Of a stretch of DNA of 64,000 nt, positions 42,898-52,102 are shown piece by piece. Origin of the DNA: Verrucomicrobiota bacterium (GTDB lineage Bacteria; Verrucomicrobiota; Verrucomicrobiia; CAIQCK01); the NCBI GenBank assembly GCA_016222825.1, contig JACRQF010000008.1, positions 62,001 through 126,000 of the forward strand, read 5' to 3'. The translations under genes and the position numbers were made by a program. Numbering within the stretch: position 1 is the stretch's first letter; the number at the start of each line of letters is the position of its first letter. The notes beneath the pieces were generated by a model. The model was not told the DNA's origin, searched no databases, and worked only from the letters and a program-made list of their open reading frames with translations.

Positions 42898-44295
42898 ATG
42901 AACAAGACGTTGATCGCAAAAATCGTTCCGCTCGTCGCGGCGTTTCTCGCCGGCGGCGCAGTCGTGTGGTGGTTTTTCGGAAGCCACGGTGAGGGATTGA
43001 AGGAGCGGCTGCCGGGCGAGGACCGCGCGGAGGGCGGGGCGGCTGCGAGCGGCGGCCCGGCGAAGTGGGAAGGCAAGTTGGTCAAGGGCAGCGGTGCGCC
43101 CGCGAATCTCAACGGCGTCTGGCCGCGTTTCCGCGGATCCAACTGGGACGGCATCAGCACCGAGCAGACGCCGCTGGCCAAAAGCTGGCCAGCCGCCGGC
43201 CCGAAGGCGCTTTGGAAGATGGATGTCGGCGAAGGTTTTGCCGGCGTAGCGATCTGGAAGGGGCGAGTGTTCCTGCTCGACTATGACCGCGAGGGGAAGG
43301 CGGACGCGCTGCGTTGCCTTTCGCTCGCCGACGGCCAGGAAATCTGGCGCTTCACGTATCCTTCCAAGATCAAACGCAACCACGGCATGTCGCGCACGAT
43401 CCCGACGGTGACAGACAAATACGTCATCTCGCTCGGCCCGAAGTGCCAGGTGCTTTGTGTGGACACTGCCACGGGTGAGTTCCGCTGGGAGTTGAATCTG
43501 GTGCGGGAGTTCGACACAGAGGTGCCGCCGTGGTATGCGGGGCAGTGCCCGTTCGTGGACGGCGACAAGCTCATCCTCGGCACCGGCGGCAAGGCGCTGG
43601 TCGTGGCGGTGGACTGCAACACGGGCAAGGTTCTGTGGAAATCGCCCAACCCGCGCCGCTGGCAGATGACGCACGGCTCCATCGCGCCGATGGAGTTCAA
43701 GGGCCAGCGCATGTATGTCTATTGCGGCAGCGGCGGCGTCGCGGGTGTGTCGGCGGCGGACGGCGCGATCTTGTGGGAGACGCGCGACTGGAAGATCAGC
43801 ATCGCCAACATCCCGACGCCCGTGCCGGTCGGGGACGGGCGCGTGTTTCTCTCCGGCGGCTACGACGCGGGCAGCATGATGCTCCAGGTGAAGGAAGCTG
43901 GCGGGAAGTTTTCGGTGGAGCCGCTGTTCCGGTTGAAGGCGGCGGTGTTCGGCGCGGTGCAGCAGACGCCGATTCTCTACCAGAATCACATCTTCGGCGT
44001 GCGGCCCGATGGCCAACTGGTCTGCCTCAGCCTCGATGGCAAAGTCGTCTGGGCCAGCGGCGCGAAGAACAAGTTCGGCAGCGCGCCGTTTATGATCGCG
44101 CAGGGGATGATCTACGTGATGAACGACAACGGCACGCTCACGCTCGCCGAGGCCACCACCGCCGGCTACAAGCCGCTCGCTCGCGCCCAAGTGCTCGAAG
44201 GCCCCGACGCGTGGGGGCCGCTGGCGCTCGCCGATGGCCGCCTTGTCGCGCGCGACCTGCACAAGATGGTCTGCCTTGACGTTGCCGCGCACTGA
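42898..44295 (+). CDS. Membrane-anchored PQQ-type beta-propeller protein
   Basis: The 465-residue protein has an N-terminal membrane anchor (KIVPLVAAFLAGGAVVWWFFG). A Gly/Lys-rich linker and a beta-propeller follow: NGVWPRFRGSNWDGI, ALWKMDVGEGFAGVAIWKG, VLCVDTATGEFRWEL, VVAVDCNTGKVLWKS and LVCLSLDGKVVWAS. It resembles the protein at 7848 but keeps an anchor in place of a cleaved signal. A BamB-like scaffold role is plausible; enzyme activity is not shown by the sequence. The next gene starts six bases later. Confidence 0.87.
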   Translation: MNKTLIAKIVPLVAAFLAGGAVVWWFFGSHGEGLKERLPGEDRAEGGAAASGGPAKWEGKLVKGSGAPANLNGVWPRFRGSNWDGISTEQTPLAKSWPAAGPKALWKMDVGEGFAGVAIWKGRVFLLDYDREGKADALRCLSLADGQEIWRFTYPSKIKRNHGMSRTIPTVTDKYVISLGPKCQVLCVDTATGEFRWELNLVREFDTEVPPWYAGQCPFVDGDKLILGTGGKALVVAVDCNTGKVLWKSPNPRRWQMTHGSIAPMEFKGQRMYVYCGSGGVAGVSAADGAILWETRDWKISIANIPTPVPVGDGRVFLSGGYDAGSMMLQVKEAGGKFSVEPLFRLKAAVFGAVQQTPILYQNHIFGVRPDGQLVCLSLDGKVVWASGAKNKFGSAPFMIAQGMIYVMNDNGTLTLAEATTAGYKPLARAQVLEGPDAWGPLALADGRLVARDLHKMVCLDVAAH

Positions 44296-44301
44296 ACGAC
44301 C

Positions 44302-45279
44302 ATGATTATCTCGCGCACACCTTTTCGCATCAGTTTTGCTGGCGGCGGCACGGACCTGCCGGCGTTCTACCGACGCGACGGCGGCGCTGTCACCAGCGCG
44401 GCGATTGACAAATACATGTTCCTCACCGTCAACCGCGCGTTCGACCACCGCATCCGCGTCGCCTACGCGCAGACGGAGATCGTCGAGCACGCCGACCAGG
44501 TGCGCCACCCGCTGGTGCGCGAGGCGCTGAAACTGACGGGCATTGACCACGGCGTCGAGATCACCAGCGTCGCCGACATTCCCGCGCAGAGCGGCCTCGG
44601 CTCCTCCAGCAGCTTCACGGTCGGTTTGCTCAATGCGCTCCACGCCTTTAAGGGCGAGCACGCCAGCGCCGAGCAACTCGCGCGCGAGGCGTGCCGGATT
44701 GAGATCGAGTTGCTCCAGGAGCCGATCGGCAAGCAGGACCAATACATCGCCGCTTACGGCGGCCTGCAACACATCCAGTTCAACGCCGACGAGAGCGTCT
44801 TCGTGGACCCGGTCGTCACGCCACCCGGCGCGCGGCAGGCGCTTGCCGACCAACTGCTGATGTTCTACACCGGCAAGACGCGCAAAGCCTCCGACATTCT
44901 TACCCAGCAGAAACAAGCCACCAGCGCGGGCGACAAACAAGCGGCGCTCGAAAAGATGCGCGCCCAGGCCGTCGCCATCCGCGACGTGCTGCGGCGCGGC
45001 GGCGACCTGCGGGAGTTTGGCCGGCTGCTGCACGAGGGCTGGCTGCTGAAACGCTCGCTGGTTTCCGCCATCAGCAATCCCGACATTGACGGCCACTACG
45101 AGCGGGCGCGGGCGGCTGGCGCGCTCGGCGGCAAGCTGCTCGGCGCGGGCGGTGGCGGTTTCCTGCTCTTCTTCGTCGAGCGTGACCGCCAGCCTGCCGT
45201 GCGCGAAGCGTTGCGCGAACTGAGCGAGCTGAAGTTCAAGCTGGAGTCTGAAGGCTGCAAGATCGTCTATCTGAGTTAA
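44302..45279 (+). CDS. hddA: GHMP-family sugar kinase, heptose-7-phosphate kinase type
   Basis: The 325-residue kinase opens with the HddA-type MIISRTPFRISFAGGGTDLP. It carries GHMP motif 2 (PAQSGLGSSSSFTVGLLNAL) and motif 3 (GGKLLGAGGGGFLLFF). IGKQDQYIAAYGG contains the catalytic Asp region. HddA phosphorylates D-glycero-alpha-D-manno-heptose 7-phosphate toward GDP-heptose for S-layer or LPS sugars; L-fucose and related kinases share the fold. The Kdo transferase immediately downstream supports an LPS-core role. The gene symbol is a family-level assignment. Confidence 0.82.
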   Translation: MIISRTPFRISFAGGGTDLPAFYRRDGGAVTSAAIDKYMFLTVNRAFDHRIRVAYAQTEIVEHADQVRHPLVREALKLTGIDHGVEITSVADIPAQSGLGSSSSFTVGLLNALHAFKGEHASAEQLAREACRIEIELLQEPIGKQDQYIAAYGGLQHIQFNADESVFVDPVVTPPGARQALADQLLMFYTGKTRKASDILTQQKQATSAGDKQAALEKMRAQAVAIRDVLRRGGDLREFGRLLHEGWLLKRSLVSAISNPDIDGHYERARAAGALGGKLLGAGGGGFLLFFVERDRQPAVREALRELSELKFKLESEGCKIVYLS

Positions 45280-45300
45280 GGATGAAGAGTTAAGAGCGCG

Positions 45301-46584
45301 ATGCTTTTCCTGCTCCAAGTGTTGTTCGCCATCGGCTTTCTGTTGTCGTCACCGTTCTACCTGCTGAAGATGCTTCGGCGCGGCAACTTCGCGCGCGGCT
45401 TCTGGCAGCGGTTCGGCATCTACTCCGCGGAACTGCGGCGCGAAGCCGGCAAGGGCGGCTTTGTCTGGATCCAGGCGGTGAGCGTCGGCGAGACGCGCGT
45501 GGCGCTGCTGCTCATCGAGCGGCTGCGGCGGCGATGGCCCGACCTGCGCATTGTGCTGAGCACGACGACCTCGACGGGCCAGACGCTCGCGCGCAAACAA
45601 GCGCCGCCGGGCGTGATGGTGATTTACTTCCCGCTCGACTTCCTGCCTTGCACCAACCGCGCGCTGGATTTGTTCCGGCCGCGGCTGGTGATCGTGGTGG
45701 AAACCGAGGTTTGGCCGACGCTGGTGCTCCAGTCCCAACGGTGCGGCATTCCGGTGGCGATGGTCAACGGCCGCATGTCGGAGAAATCGTTCCGCGGCTA
45801 CCGCTGCCTCGGCAAACTTTCGCAGCGTGTGTTCGGCGCGTTCGACCTGCTCTGCGCGCAGGGCGCGCGCGACGCGGAGCGGTTCCGCAAGCTCGGCGCG
45901 CGCGACGCGGCGCTGCGCACGACCGGCAGCCTGAAGTTCGACGAAGCGCAGGTGCCGTCGCCGGTGGGCGCGCAGGCAAAGGAGTTTCTCCGCGCGTGTG
46001 GCGTTGGCGACGGCCGGCCCGTCTGGGTTTGCGGCAGCACGCACGCCGGCGAGGAGGAGATCGTGTTCCGCGTGTTCCGCGAGTTGCGCGCGAAGTTCCC
46101 GTCGCTGTTCTTGGTGCTCGCGCCGCGCCATCCGGAGCGGACGAAAGAGGTGCTCGTGGTGGCGGAGCGATGCGGCGTGCGCGTGACGCTGCGGACCCAA
46201 CCGCCGCAGCCGGGCGCGGATGGTTTGCTGCTGAACACGACCGGCGAACTGAAGGCGTTCTATGAGGCGGCAACCGTGATTTTTGTCGGCAAGAGCCTGC
46301 GCGGTCGCGGCGGGCAGAACATCATCGAGGCGGCGGCCACGGGCGCGCCAGTGTTGTTCGGCCCGGCGATGCAGAATTTCGAGGCCATCGCGGACGATTT
46401 CGTGCGCGCCGGCGCGGGTGTGCAGGTGCCAGACGAAACGGCGCTGGGGCCGGCGCTGGAGGAATTACTGGCGAAGCCGGAGCGGCGGCGCGAGATCGCC
46501 GACCGAGCGCGACAGGTCATCGTTCGGGGCAGCGGCGCGGCGGAACGGACGCTGGAGGCAATGACGGGATTCGTCACGAGGTGA
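45301..46584 (+). CDS. waaA: 3-deoxy-D-manno-octulosonic acid (Kdo) transferase
   Basis: The 427-residue protein is a GT30 Kdo transferase: an N-terminal membrane anchor (LLQVLFAIGFLLSSPFYLL), WIQAVSVGETRVALLLIERL, IVLSTTTSTGQTLARK, VVETEVWPTL and LVNGRMSEKSF-like VNGRMSEKSFRGY. The C-terminal half has WVCGSTHAGEEE, LAPRHPERT and the GRGGQNIIEAAATGAPVLFGP binding loop. It adds Kdo to lipid A precursor at the inner membrane. This shows the organism makes LPS. It follows the kinase gene by 21 bases. Confidence 0.94.
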   Translation: MLFLLQVLFAIGFLLSSPFYLLKMLRRGNFARGFWQRFGIYSAELRREAGKGGFVWIQAVSVGETRVALLLIERLRRRWPDLRIVLSTTTSTGQTLARKQAPPGVMVIYFPLDFLPCTNRALDLFRPRLVIVVETEVWPTLVLQSQRCGIPVAMVNGRMSEKSFRGYRCLGKLSQRVFGAFDLLCAQGARDAERFRKLGARDAALRTTGSLKFDEAQVPSPVGAQAKEFLRACGVGDGRPVWVCGSTHAGEEEIVFRVFRELRAKFPSLFLVLAPRHPERTKEVLVVAERCGVRVTLRTQPPQPGADGLLLNTTGELKAFYEAATVIFVGKSLRGRGGQNIIEAAATGAPVLFGPAMQNFEAIADDFVRAGAGVQVPDETALGPALEELLAKPERRREIADRARQVIVRGSGAAERTLEAMTGFVTR

Positions 46585-46741
46585 AGAACACGGCATCGAA
46601 GAGTTCAGTCCGTAACTTTTTATTCCCTCTGCCCGTGGACACGACGGCGCTGGCACACGCGCATTCCCTGTGAACCGTGCGATTCCCCGCGAGACGGAGT
46701 TTGGCAGCAGGCGCTTAAGGAAACCCGCGAGTGACCTGCGA

Positions 46742-47119
46742 TCAGACGCGAAAACCGACGACGGCGTCGCGATGCGTGGCGGGATGGGTTTGGAGGCGGG
46801 AAATCCTGCCGAGGTCGGCCAAGGCGCGCTTGTTGAGTTCCAGGAAAAGCAGCGTGATATCGTAGCCGGCGTGGCGGTGGGAGGGTTCGCACTGCACGAC
46901 GATGCCGGCGCAGCGGATCGTGCGGCGTTTCTGGCCGTCACCGGGAGCCTCAACCTCCACCTCCACTTCGGTCCACGGCGCGAGCCGGCGCTCGCTGTGA
47001 AACGTCATGCCGCGCGGCGAAAGATGAAAACCGCTCGGTCGCACCACTGTCGGCGTCTTGGCCAGATTCAAAGTGATGTGATCAAATGTTCCCGACCGGT
47101 CCGCTTTGGCTGCTTTCAT
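46742..47119 (-). CDS. PilZ-domain-like protein
   Basis: The 125-residue product resembles a PilZ domain: VRPSGFHLSPRGMTFHSERRLAPWTEVEVEVEAPG, RTIRCAGIVVQCEPSHRHAGYDITLLFLEL. PilZ domains bind cyclic di-GMP through RxxxR and (D/N)xSxxG. Here the second is HLSPRG, and no clear RxxxR precedes it, so nucleotide binding is doubtful. I chose ATG 47119; a longer version from 47176 is possible. It is convergent with waaA and divergent from the GH88-like gene. Confidence 0.6.
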   Translation of the reverse strand: MKAAKADRSGTFDHITLNLAKTPTVVRPSGFHLSPRGMTFHSERRLAPWTEVEVEVEAPGDGQKRRTIRCAGIVVQCEPSHRHAGYDITLLFLELNKRALADLGRISRLQTHPATHRDAVVGFRV

Positions 47120-47336
47120 TCCAAGAAAATCTTTCCTTCCGCTGTTACGCTGGCGTGACACACACGTGTCAAACACTCAACAGTGGCGCAACGTAGCATC
47201 GGCCCCCAGTGTTGTCAACGAGCGGCCGGTATCAATGTGCCATGCGACCCGCCTTTGCGCGTGAAAGTAGCGTGAAAGCAAAAGGTTGACGTCCCCTTCC
47301 CGGCCGACATAGCCTCGCCGTCGAGGCTTTCGACTT

Positions 47337-48731
47337 ATGATCAGGATCAACCACACGCTCACCGCGAAGAATCTCCAACCGAAACTGGAACGGCTGTTCG
47401 ACCTCTCCGGCCGGAAAATCCTCGCCCTTCAGCGCTCGTGGGATCCAGCCAAGGGCACGCCCGTGTTCACCGTGGGCGGACGCTACACCTCACGCGGCTG
47501 GACAGAATGGACGCAGGGATTCCAGTTCGGGTCGGCGGTGCTCCAGTTCGACGCCACCGGCGATGAGCAGTTCCTCACCATCGGCCGCGCCAAGACCGTC
47601 GAGCTGATGGCGACGCACGTCAGCCACATCGGCGTCCACGACCACGGCTTCAACAACGTCTCCACCTACGGCAATCTCCTGCGCCTCATGCGCGAAGGGC
47701 GGATTGATTTCAATGAGTGGGAGAAGAGCTTCTACGAGCTGGCGCTGAAGATTTCCGGCGCGGTGCAGGCTGCGCGCTGGTCGAGGATTTCGCCGGCGTG
47801 CCCGACGAGGCTGGCCGGGACGGCGCGCGAGCGTGGTTACATCTACACCTTCAACGGCCCGCACTCGCTCTTCGCCGACACGATCCGCTCGCTGCGGGCG
47901 CTGGCGGTGGCGCACGAACTGGGCCACGTGTTGATGGGCGAGGGCGACCGGAAGATTTCGCTGCTGGCGCGGCTGGTGGAGCACGCCGACACGACGGCGA
48001 CGTTCAACGTCTATTTCGGCGAGGGGCGTGACGCTTTCGACGTGCGCGGCCGGGTGGCGCACGAGAGCATCTTCAACCTCAACGACGGCAACTACCGTTG
48101 TCCCAGTTCGCAGCAAGGTTACTCGCCGTTTTCGACGTGGACGCGTGGGCTGGCGTGGATCATCTGCGGCTACGCCGAGCAACTGGAGTTCTTCAAGACG
48201 CTCGACGACGCGGCGCTGAAACCGTTCGGCGGACGCAAGGCCGTCATCGGCATGTTGCTGGAGACAGCGCAGGCCACGGCGGACTTCTACATCGCGAACA
48301 CGCCAACCGACGGCGTGCCTTACTGGGACACCGGCGCACCCGGCTTGGCGGAACTTGGCGACTATCTCGACCGTCCCGCCGATCCGTTCAACGATCACGA
48401 GCCGGTGGACAGTTCCGCCGCCGCCATCGCCGCGCAGGGCCTTGTGCGCCTCGGCAACTATCTCGGCAGCGCGAAAGGCAAACGCTATCTCCAAGCCGGA
48501 CTCACCGTCGCGGATACGCTCTTTGCCGAGCCGTATCTCTCGACGAAGCCAGACCACCAGGGGTTGCTGCTCCATTCCATCTACCATCGCCCGAACGGAT
48601 GGGACCATATCCCGCCCGGCTCGAAGATTCCGCGCGGCGAGTCCTCAATGTGGGGTGACTACCACGCGCGCGAGCTGGCGCTCTTGTTGCTGCGCGAGGC
48701 CAAGGGCGGCTCGTATCTGAAGTTCTTCTAA
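47337..48731 (+). CDS. GH88-like unsaturated glucuronyl hydrolase
   Basis: The 464-residue protein is an alpha/alpha-toroid of GH88 type: GWTEWTQGFQFGSAVLQF, HDHGFNNVSTYG, FNLNDGNYRCPSSQQGYSPFSTWTRGLAW, PYWDTGAPG, and PVDSSAAAIAAQGLVRLG near the end. GH88 enzymes remove the unsaturated uronic acid left by polysaccharide lyases, using hydration of the double bond. There is no signal peptide, so it acts in the cytoplasm. It is followed convergently by a sulfatase, suggesting breakdown of sulfated uronic-acid polymers. Catalytic Asp residues are expected in HDHG and DSSA blocks. Confidence 0.85.
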   Translation: MIRINHTLTAKNLQPKLERLFDLSGRKILALQRSWDPAKGTPVFTVGGRYTSRGWTEWTQGFQFGSAVLQFDATGDEQFLTIGRAKTVELMATHVSHIGVHDHGFNNVSTYGNLLRLMREGRIDFNEWEKSFYELALKISGAVQAARWSRISPACPTRLAGTARERGYIYTFNGPHSLFADTIRSLRALAVAHELGHVLMGEGDRKISLLARLVEHADTTATFNVYFGEGRDAFDVRGRVAHESIFNLNDGNYRCPSSQQGYSPFSTWTRGLAWIICGYAEQLEFFKTLDDAALKPFGGRKAVIGMLLETAQATADFYIANTPTDGVPYWDTGAPGLAELGDYLDRPADPFNDHEPVDSSAAAIAAQGLVRLGNYLGSAKGKRYLQAGLTVADTLFAEPYLSTKPDHQGLLLHSIYHRPNGWDHIPPGSKIPRGESSMWGDYHARELALLLLREAKGGSYLKFF

Positions 48732-48757
48732 GGCACTTACTTCACGGAGTAACGCGG

Positions 48758-50203
48758 CTACTTTTTCCGCTTCTTGCCGCGCTTGGCGCCTGTGTTCGGA
48801 TCCGTGTCGGGTTTCGTAGCGCCCTGCCGCGCGACGATCTCCGGCGGCTCCATTGCCGCGCCCGCGTCATGCGTGTCGGCGATCCACTGCTCCAATGCCG
48901 CGCGCAAACGCTTCAGCACGTTGGCGTGTTCGGACGAATCGGCGAGGTTCTTGATCTCGTAGGGGTCCCTTTCGAGATCGTAGAGTTCCTCCGCCGGCAT
49001 CGTCGGCGCGCACAGGACGGCTTGCGTCGGCGTGAGCTTGCCTTGAGTGTGGAGTTCCTTCAGCAAGTTCCAGACGGGATACTGCCGCTCTTTGTAGGCG
49101 TTGGATTGCAGGAACGGCCGGTCGGAAGTGAAGTTCCTGATGTAACGATAGCGCGCGTCGCGCACCGTGCGGAAGCGGAACACCGTCTCGTCACAGCGGT
49201 CGCGCGCGCCGAACGAATACTCGCGCGGCGGCTCGGCGCGGTCGCCGAGAAACACGTGCCCCTGCATCTTCGGCGGCTTCGGCACACCCGCGATGGCCAG
49301 CGTCGTTGCACTCCAGTCAATCGAGTCGTGCAGTTGGCTGTCCACCGTGCCTGGCTTGAAGTTCTTCGGCGCGGGCACGCCCTTCGGCCAGCGGATGATG
49401 AGCGGCACGCGCAAACCGCTGTCGTAGCAAAACTGCTTGCCCCGAACGTGCGCCTGCCCGTTGTCGCCGAAGAAGATGACGACGGTGTTGTCGGCGAGGC
49501 CGTCGGTTTCGAGCTGCTTGAGAATGAGGCCGATCTTACGGTCGAGTTCCGTCGCCGCGTCGAGATACTTGGCCCAGTCTTCACGCGTGACCGGATGGTC
49601 GGGATAGTAGGGCGGGATGACGACCTTGGCCGGGTCGGCGCGCTTCTCGCCGTTGAACTTCCGATGCGTCTCGTGGAAGTTGATCTGCGCGTAGAACGGC
49701 TGGTGCGACTTCAGGTCGTCCCACTTGTCGAAATCGTAGGGTTTCCCCTCGTAGGTGAAGTTCCAGTCGGTTTTGCCCGTGCCTTTGAACCCGAACTCCT
49801 TCGGCAGCTCGCGCAGGTTCGCCGTGAAGTAGCCCGCGTCGCGCAGCCAGTCTGGCAGCACGCGCACGCCCTCGGGCAGCTTGTAGCCGTCATCGCGGTG
49901 CGAGCGGTGGTTGTGCGCGCCGATGGCGGTCTGATACATGCCGGTCATGAACGCCGACCGGCTCGGCGAGCAGACCGGCGCGGTGGTGAACGCCCGCGTG
50001 TAGCGCACGCCGTCGGCGGCGAGCTTGTCGAGGTTCGGCGTCCAAACCTCCTTCGCGCCGTAGCAACCGAGGTGCGGCCCTAAATCCTCCGCGATGAGCC
50101 AGAGGATGTTGGGGCGGCTCTTGGAATCGGTCGAGTAACCGGGGGCTGCTGTCGCGAGAATCAAAAACAAGCCGTGCAGGAAGCGAAAGACATAGTGATT
50201 CAT
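48758..50203 (-). CDS. Secreted sulfatase, formylglycine type
   Basis: The 481-residue protein has a signal peptide and the sulfatase entry PNILWLIAEDLGPHLGCYG (Asp40 metal ligand). The formylglycine motif is CSPSR (Cys78-Arg82) in APVCSPSRSAFMTGMY. VVIFFGDNGQAHVRGK and RVPLIIRWP follow, and a Lys/Arg-rich tail ends it. The order resembles heparan-N-sulfatase-like enzymes. The Cys-type site needs conversion by FGE or an anaerobic radical SAM enzyme. The radical SAM gene at 19073 is far away and more likely acts on peptides. The substrate is probably a sulfated glycan. Confidence 0.93.
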   Translation of the reverse strand: MNHYVFRFLHGLFLILATAAPGYSTDSKSRPNILWLIAEDLGPHLGCYGAKEVWTPNLDKLAADGVRYTRAFTTAPVCSPSRSAFMTGMYQTAIGAHNHRSHRDDGYKLPEGVRVLPDWLRDAGYFTANLRELPKEFGFKGTGKTDWNFTYEGKPYDFDKWDDLKSHQPFYAQINFHETHRKFNGEKRADPAKVVIPPYYPDHPVTREDWAKYLDAATELDRKIGLILKQLETDGLADNTVVIFFGDNGQAHVRGKQFCYDSGLRVPLIIRWPKGVPAPKNFKPGTVDSQLHDSIDWSATTLAIAGVPKPPKMQGHVFLGDRAEPPREYSFGARDRCDETVFRFRTVRDARYRYIRNFTSDRPFLQSNAYKERQYPVWNLLKELHTQGKLTPTQAVLCAPTMPAEELYDLERDPYEIKNLADSSEHANVLKRLRAALEQWIADTHDAGAAMEPPEIVARQGATKPDTDPNTGAKRGKKRKK

Positions 50204-50210
50204 GGCGAGT

Positions 50211-51989
50211 TCACTTCGGAGGCTGGCTATTCAAGTCTTCGTAAACCAGATCAACGTAAGCGGTGACGGCCGCGGTCAGCGGGCGGCGGGCCAGCGGCGC
50301 GTAGCGGACGTCGCGGCAACGCTTGCCGTTGTAGTCGAGCGCCACGCTCTTGATGACCGCAGGCTTCTTGGGGTCGCGCGACGGGCCGGCGCGGATGACA
50401 AGCTCGTTCAGGCGGCGGAGTTGGTCGGCGGGCACGTCGCAGCGAAACTCGGTCGCTGACGCGGCGGTGAGGACGAGCGGATGGCCGTTGCAGGAGACTT
50501 GGGAGTCGGCGGGCAGCTTGCCTTCGACGCGGAAGCTGAGCTTCGCTCCGGTGGTGGCGGCGAACCCGGCGGGCTTGCCGTTCACAACGATGCACGGGTG
50601 GCGCTCGGTCCATTGCTTGTCGCCGGCGCGAGCGGTCACGAGGAGGTCGTAAGCGCCGTCGTTGAGCTTGGAGGTGTCGAGCGCGGCTTCGAACCCTGTC
50701 GCGAGATTGCCTTTGCGCGAAGTCTTCGCCGTCGTTTTCTGGTCGCCGATGGCGCACTCGACGGCGGTGACCTCAGCGTTGAAATCGGCGACGATGCCGC
50801 TGATCTTCTGCCGGCCGCGCAGTAACGCGGTGAATTCGGGCGTGGCGATGTCAATGGAGCGTTCCTCGGCCCAGTCGAGATAAACGTGTTCCTCTCGGCC
50901 GCCCTCCAACCGGAAGAGCACGTAAGCGCGCGGCGTGGGCGGATACGGCAGGATGCCGTGCCACGCGTAGGAGACCGCGCCGCCGAGGATATGCGGCGCG
51001 CCGGCCCAAGTTGTTTCTTGCCGGCTGTGGACGTGGCCGGCGAGCGTCATCAACACCTTCCTGCCCTGCAACGCCGCCCGCAACCGCCCTTCGTGCGGGC
51101 GGGTCTTCGGCGTGTCCGGCTGCCGCACGCCAGCGACCTCCGGAAACATCGGCTCGTGGATGAGCAGGACGAGCGGCTCGTCGCGTTTGACCCCGGCGAG
51201 ATAGCGGATGGCCCAGTCGGCGGACTCCTGCGTGAGACCGTAGGCGAGCGTCCGTTCTTTGATCATCGTGCCGTCGAGCGCGAGGAAGTGATACGGCCCG
51301 TAGCGGAACGCATAGGTCACGGGGCCAAGCCGCTGGCGGTAGAGCGTCTTGCCGAAGTCCGGCTCGTCGCCTTTCACCTTCGGGTTCGTCACGCCGGCGA
51401 TGTCGTGGTTGCCCATGAGGTTCCGCAGTGGCGGCTTCAGCGCCTTGCTTTCGTCTTCGTAGAGGCTGAACAACTCGCGCGCCCGCTCCATCGTGGTCGC
51501 GGCAGAGTCCACGACCAGATCGCCGGTGTGGACGACGAACTTCACGGGCACGGGCAGGGCGTTGACGTGCCCGATGTAGCGGCGATACATCGGCACGGCG
51601 TTGGTTTGGATGTGGATGTCGGTCCCCTGCACGAAATAGAGCGGCCCGTTCTGCTCCTGCGCGCGCAACGGGAAATCCACCGTCGCGTCCGTGCTGCCGT
51701 CGGCGATGTAGCTCCACCATCGCGCTGCCGGCCACGTGCCGGGTGCGTTGACGACGAAGACGGCGGCCGGCCCGGCGGGGAGTGTGAGTTGATAGCGGCC
51801 CTCGCCATCACTGCGGGCGGATGCGCGCTCGTCGCTGACGACGCAGCCGGCGACGCCTGGCTCGCCCGCGTCGAACGCGCCGTTGCCGTTCGCGTCGAGG
51901 AAGACCCGGCCGCTGATCGTGCCCGCGAAAGCTGCTGTGACCGCGAAGAACCCCGCCGCCAACGCAACTATCCATCGTCGTGTTTTCAT
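50211..51989 (-). CDS. Secreted calcineurin-like metallophosphoesterase, multidomain
   Basis: The 592-residue protein has a signal peptide, then a SdrD/CNA-B-like domain (GTISGRVFLDANGNGAFDAGEPGVAG, residues ~22-100). A calcineurin-type phosphoesterase follows: FVQGTDIHIQ, VVHTGDLVVD, NLMGNHDIAG, LLIHEPMF and TLAGHVHSRQ, the five metal-binding motifs. The C-terminal ~200 residues form a beta-rich domain. It should hydrolyse phosphoesters outside the cytoplasm. AAGGATC supports ATG 51989. It starts seven bases after the sulfatase stop in the opposite reading order, so it precedes it in one operon. Confidence 0.9.
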   Translation of the reverse strand: MKTRRWIVALAAGFFAVTAAFAGTISGRVFLDANGNGAFDAGEPGVAGCVVSDERASARSDGEGRYQLTLPAGPAAVFVVNAPGTWPAARWWSYIADGSTDATVDFPLRAQEQNGPLYFVQGTDIHIQTNAVPMYRRYIGHVNALPVPVKFVVHTGDLVVDSAATTMERARELFSLYEDESKALKPPLRNLMGNHDIAGVTNPKVKGDEPDFGKTLYRQRLGPVTYAFRYGPYHFLALDGTMIKERTLAYGLTQESADWAIRYLAGVKRDEPLVLLIHEPMFPEVAGVRQPDTPKTRPHEGRLRAALQGRKVLMTLAGHVHSRQETTWAGAPHILGGAVSYAWHGILPYPPTPRAYVLFRLEGGREEHVYLDWAEERSIDIATPEFTALLRGRQKISGIVADFNAEVTAVECAIGDQKTTAKTSRKGNLATGFEAALDTSKLNDGAYDLLVTARAGDKQWTERHPCIVVNGKPAGFAATTGAKLSFRVEGKLPADSQVSCNGHPLVLTAASATEFRCDVPADQLRRLNELVIRAGPSRDPKKPAVIKSVALDYNGKRCRDVRYAPLARRPLTAAVTAYVDLVYEDLNSQPPK

Positions 51990-52102
51990 CGTGCTGATCC
52001 TTGCCGGCGCGATGATTGGCAGCGACAGAGGCAAAAGCCAGCTCGTTTTCCCGCTTCACCTTGAGAATTGCGCTCTGCGCGCGGGTCTGATATGCGGGCG
52101 GC

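Noticed and set aside
42802..45318. 838-codon open frame on the minus strand
   Set aside because: It lies opposite the beta-propeller and hddA genes, which have clear motifs; its own translation is His/Arg/Ala-rich with no fold signals.
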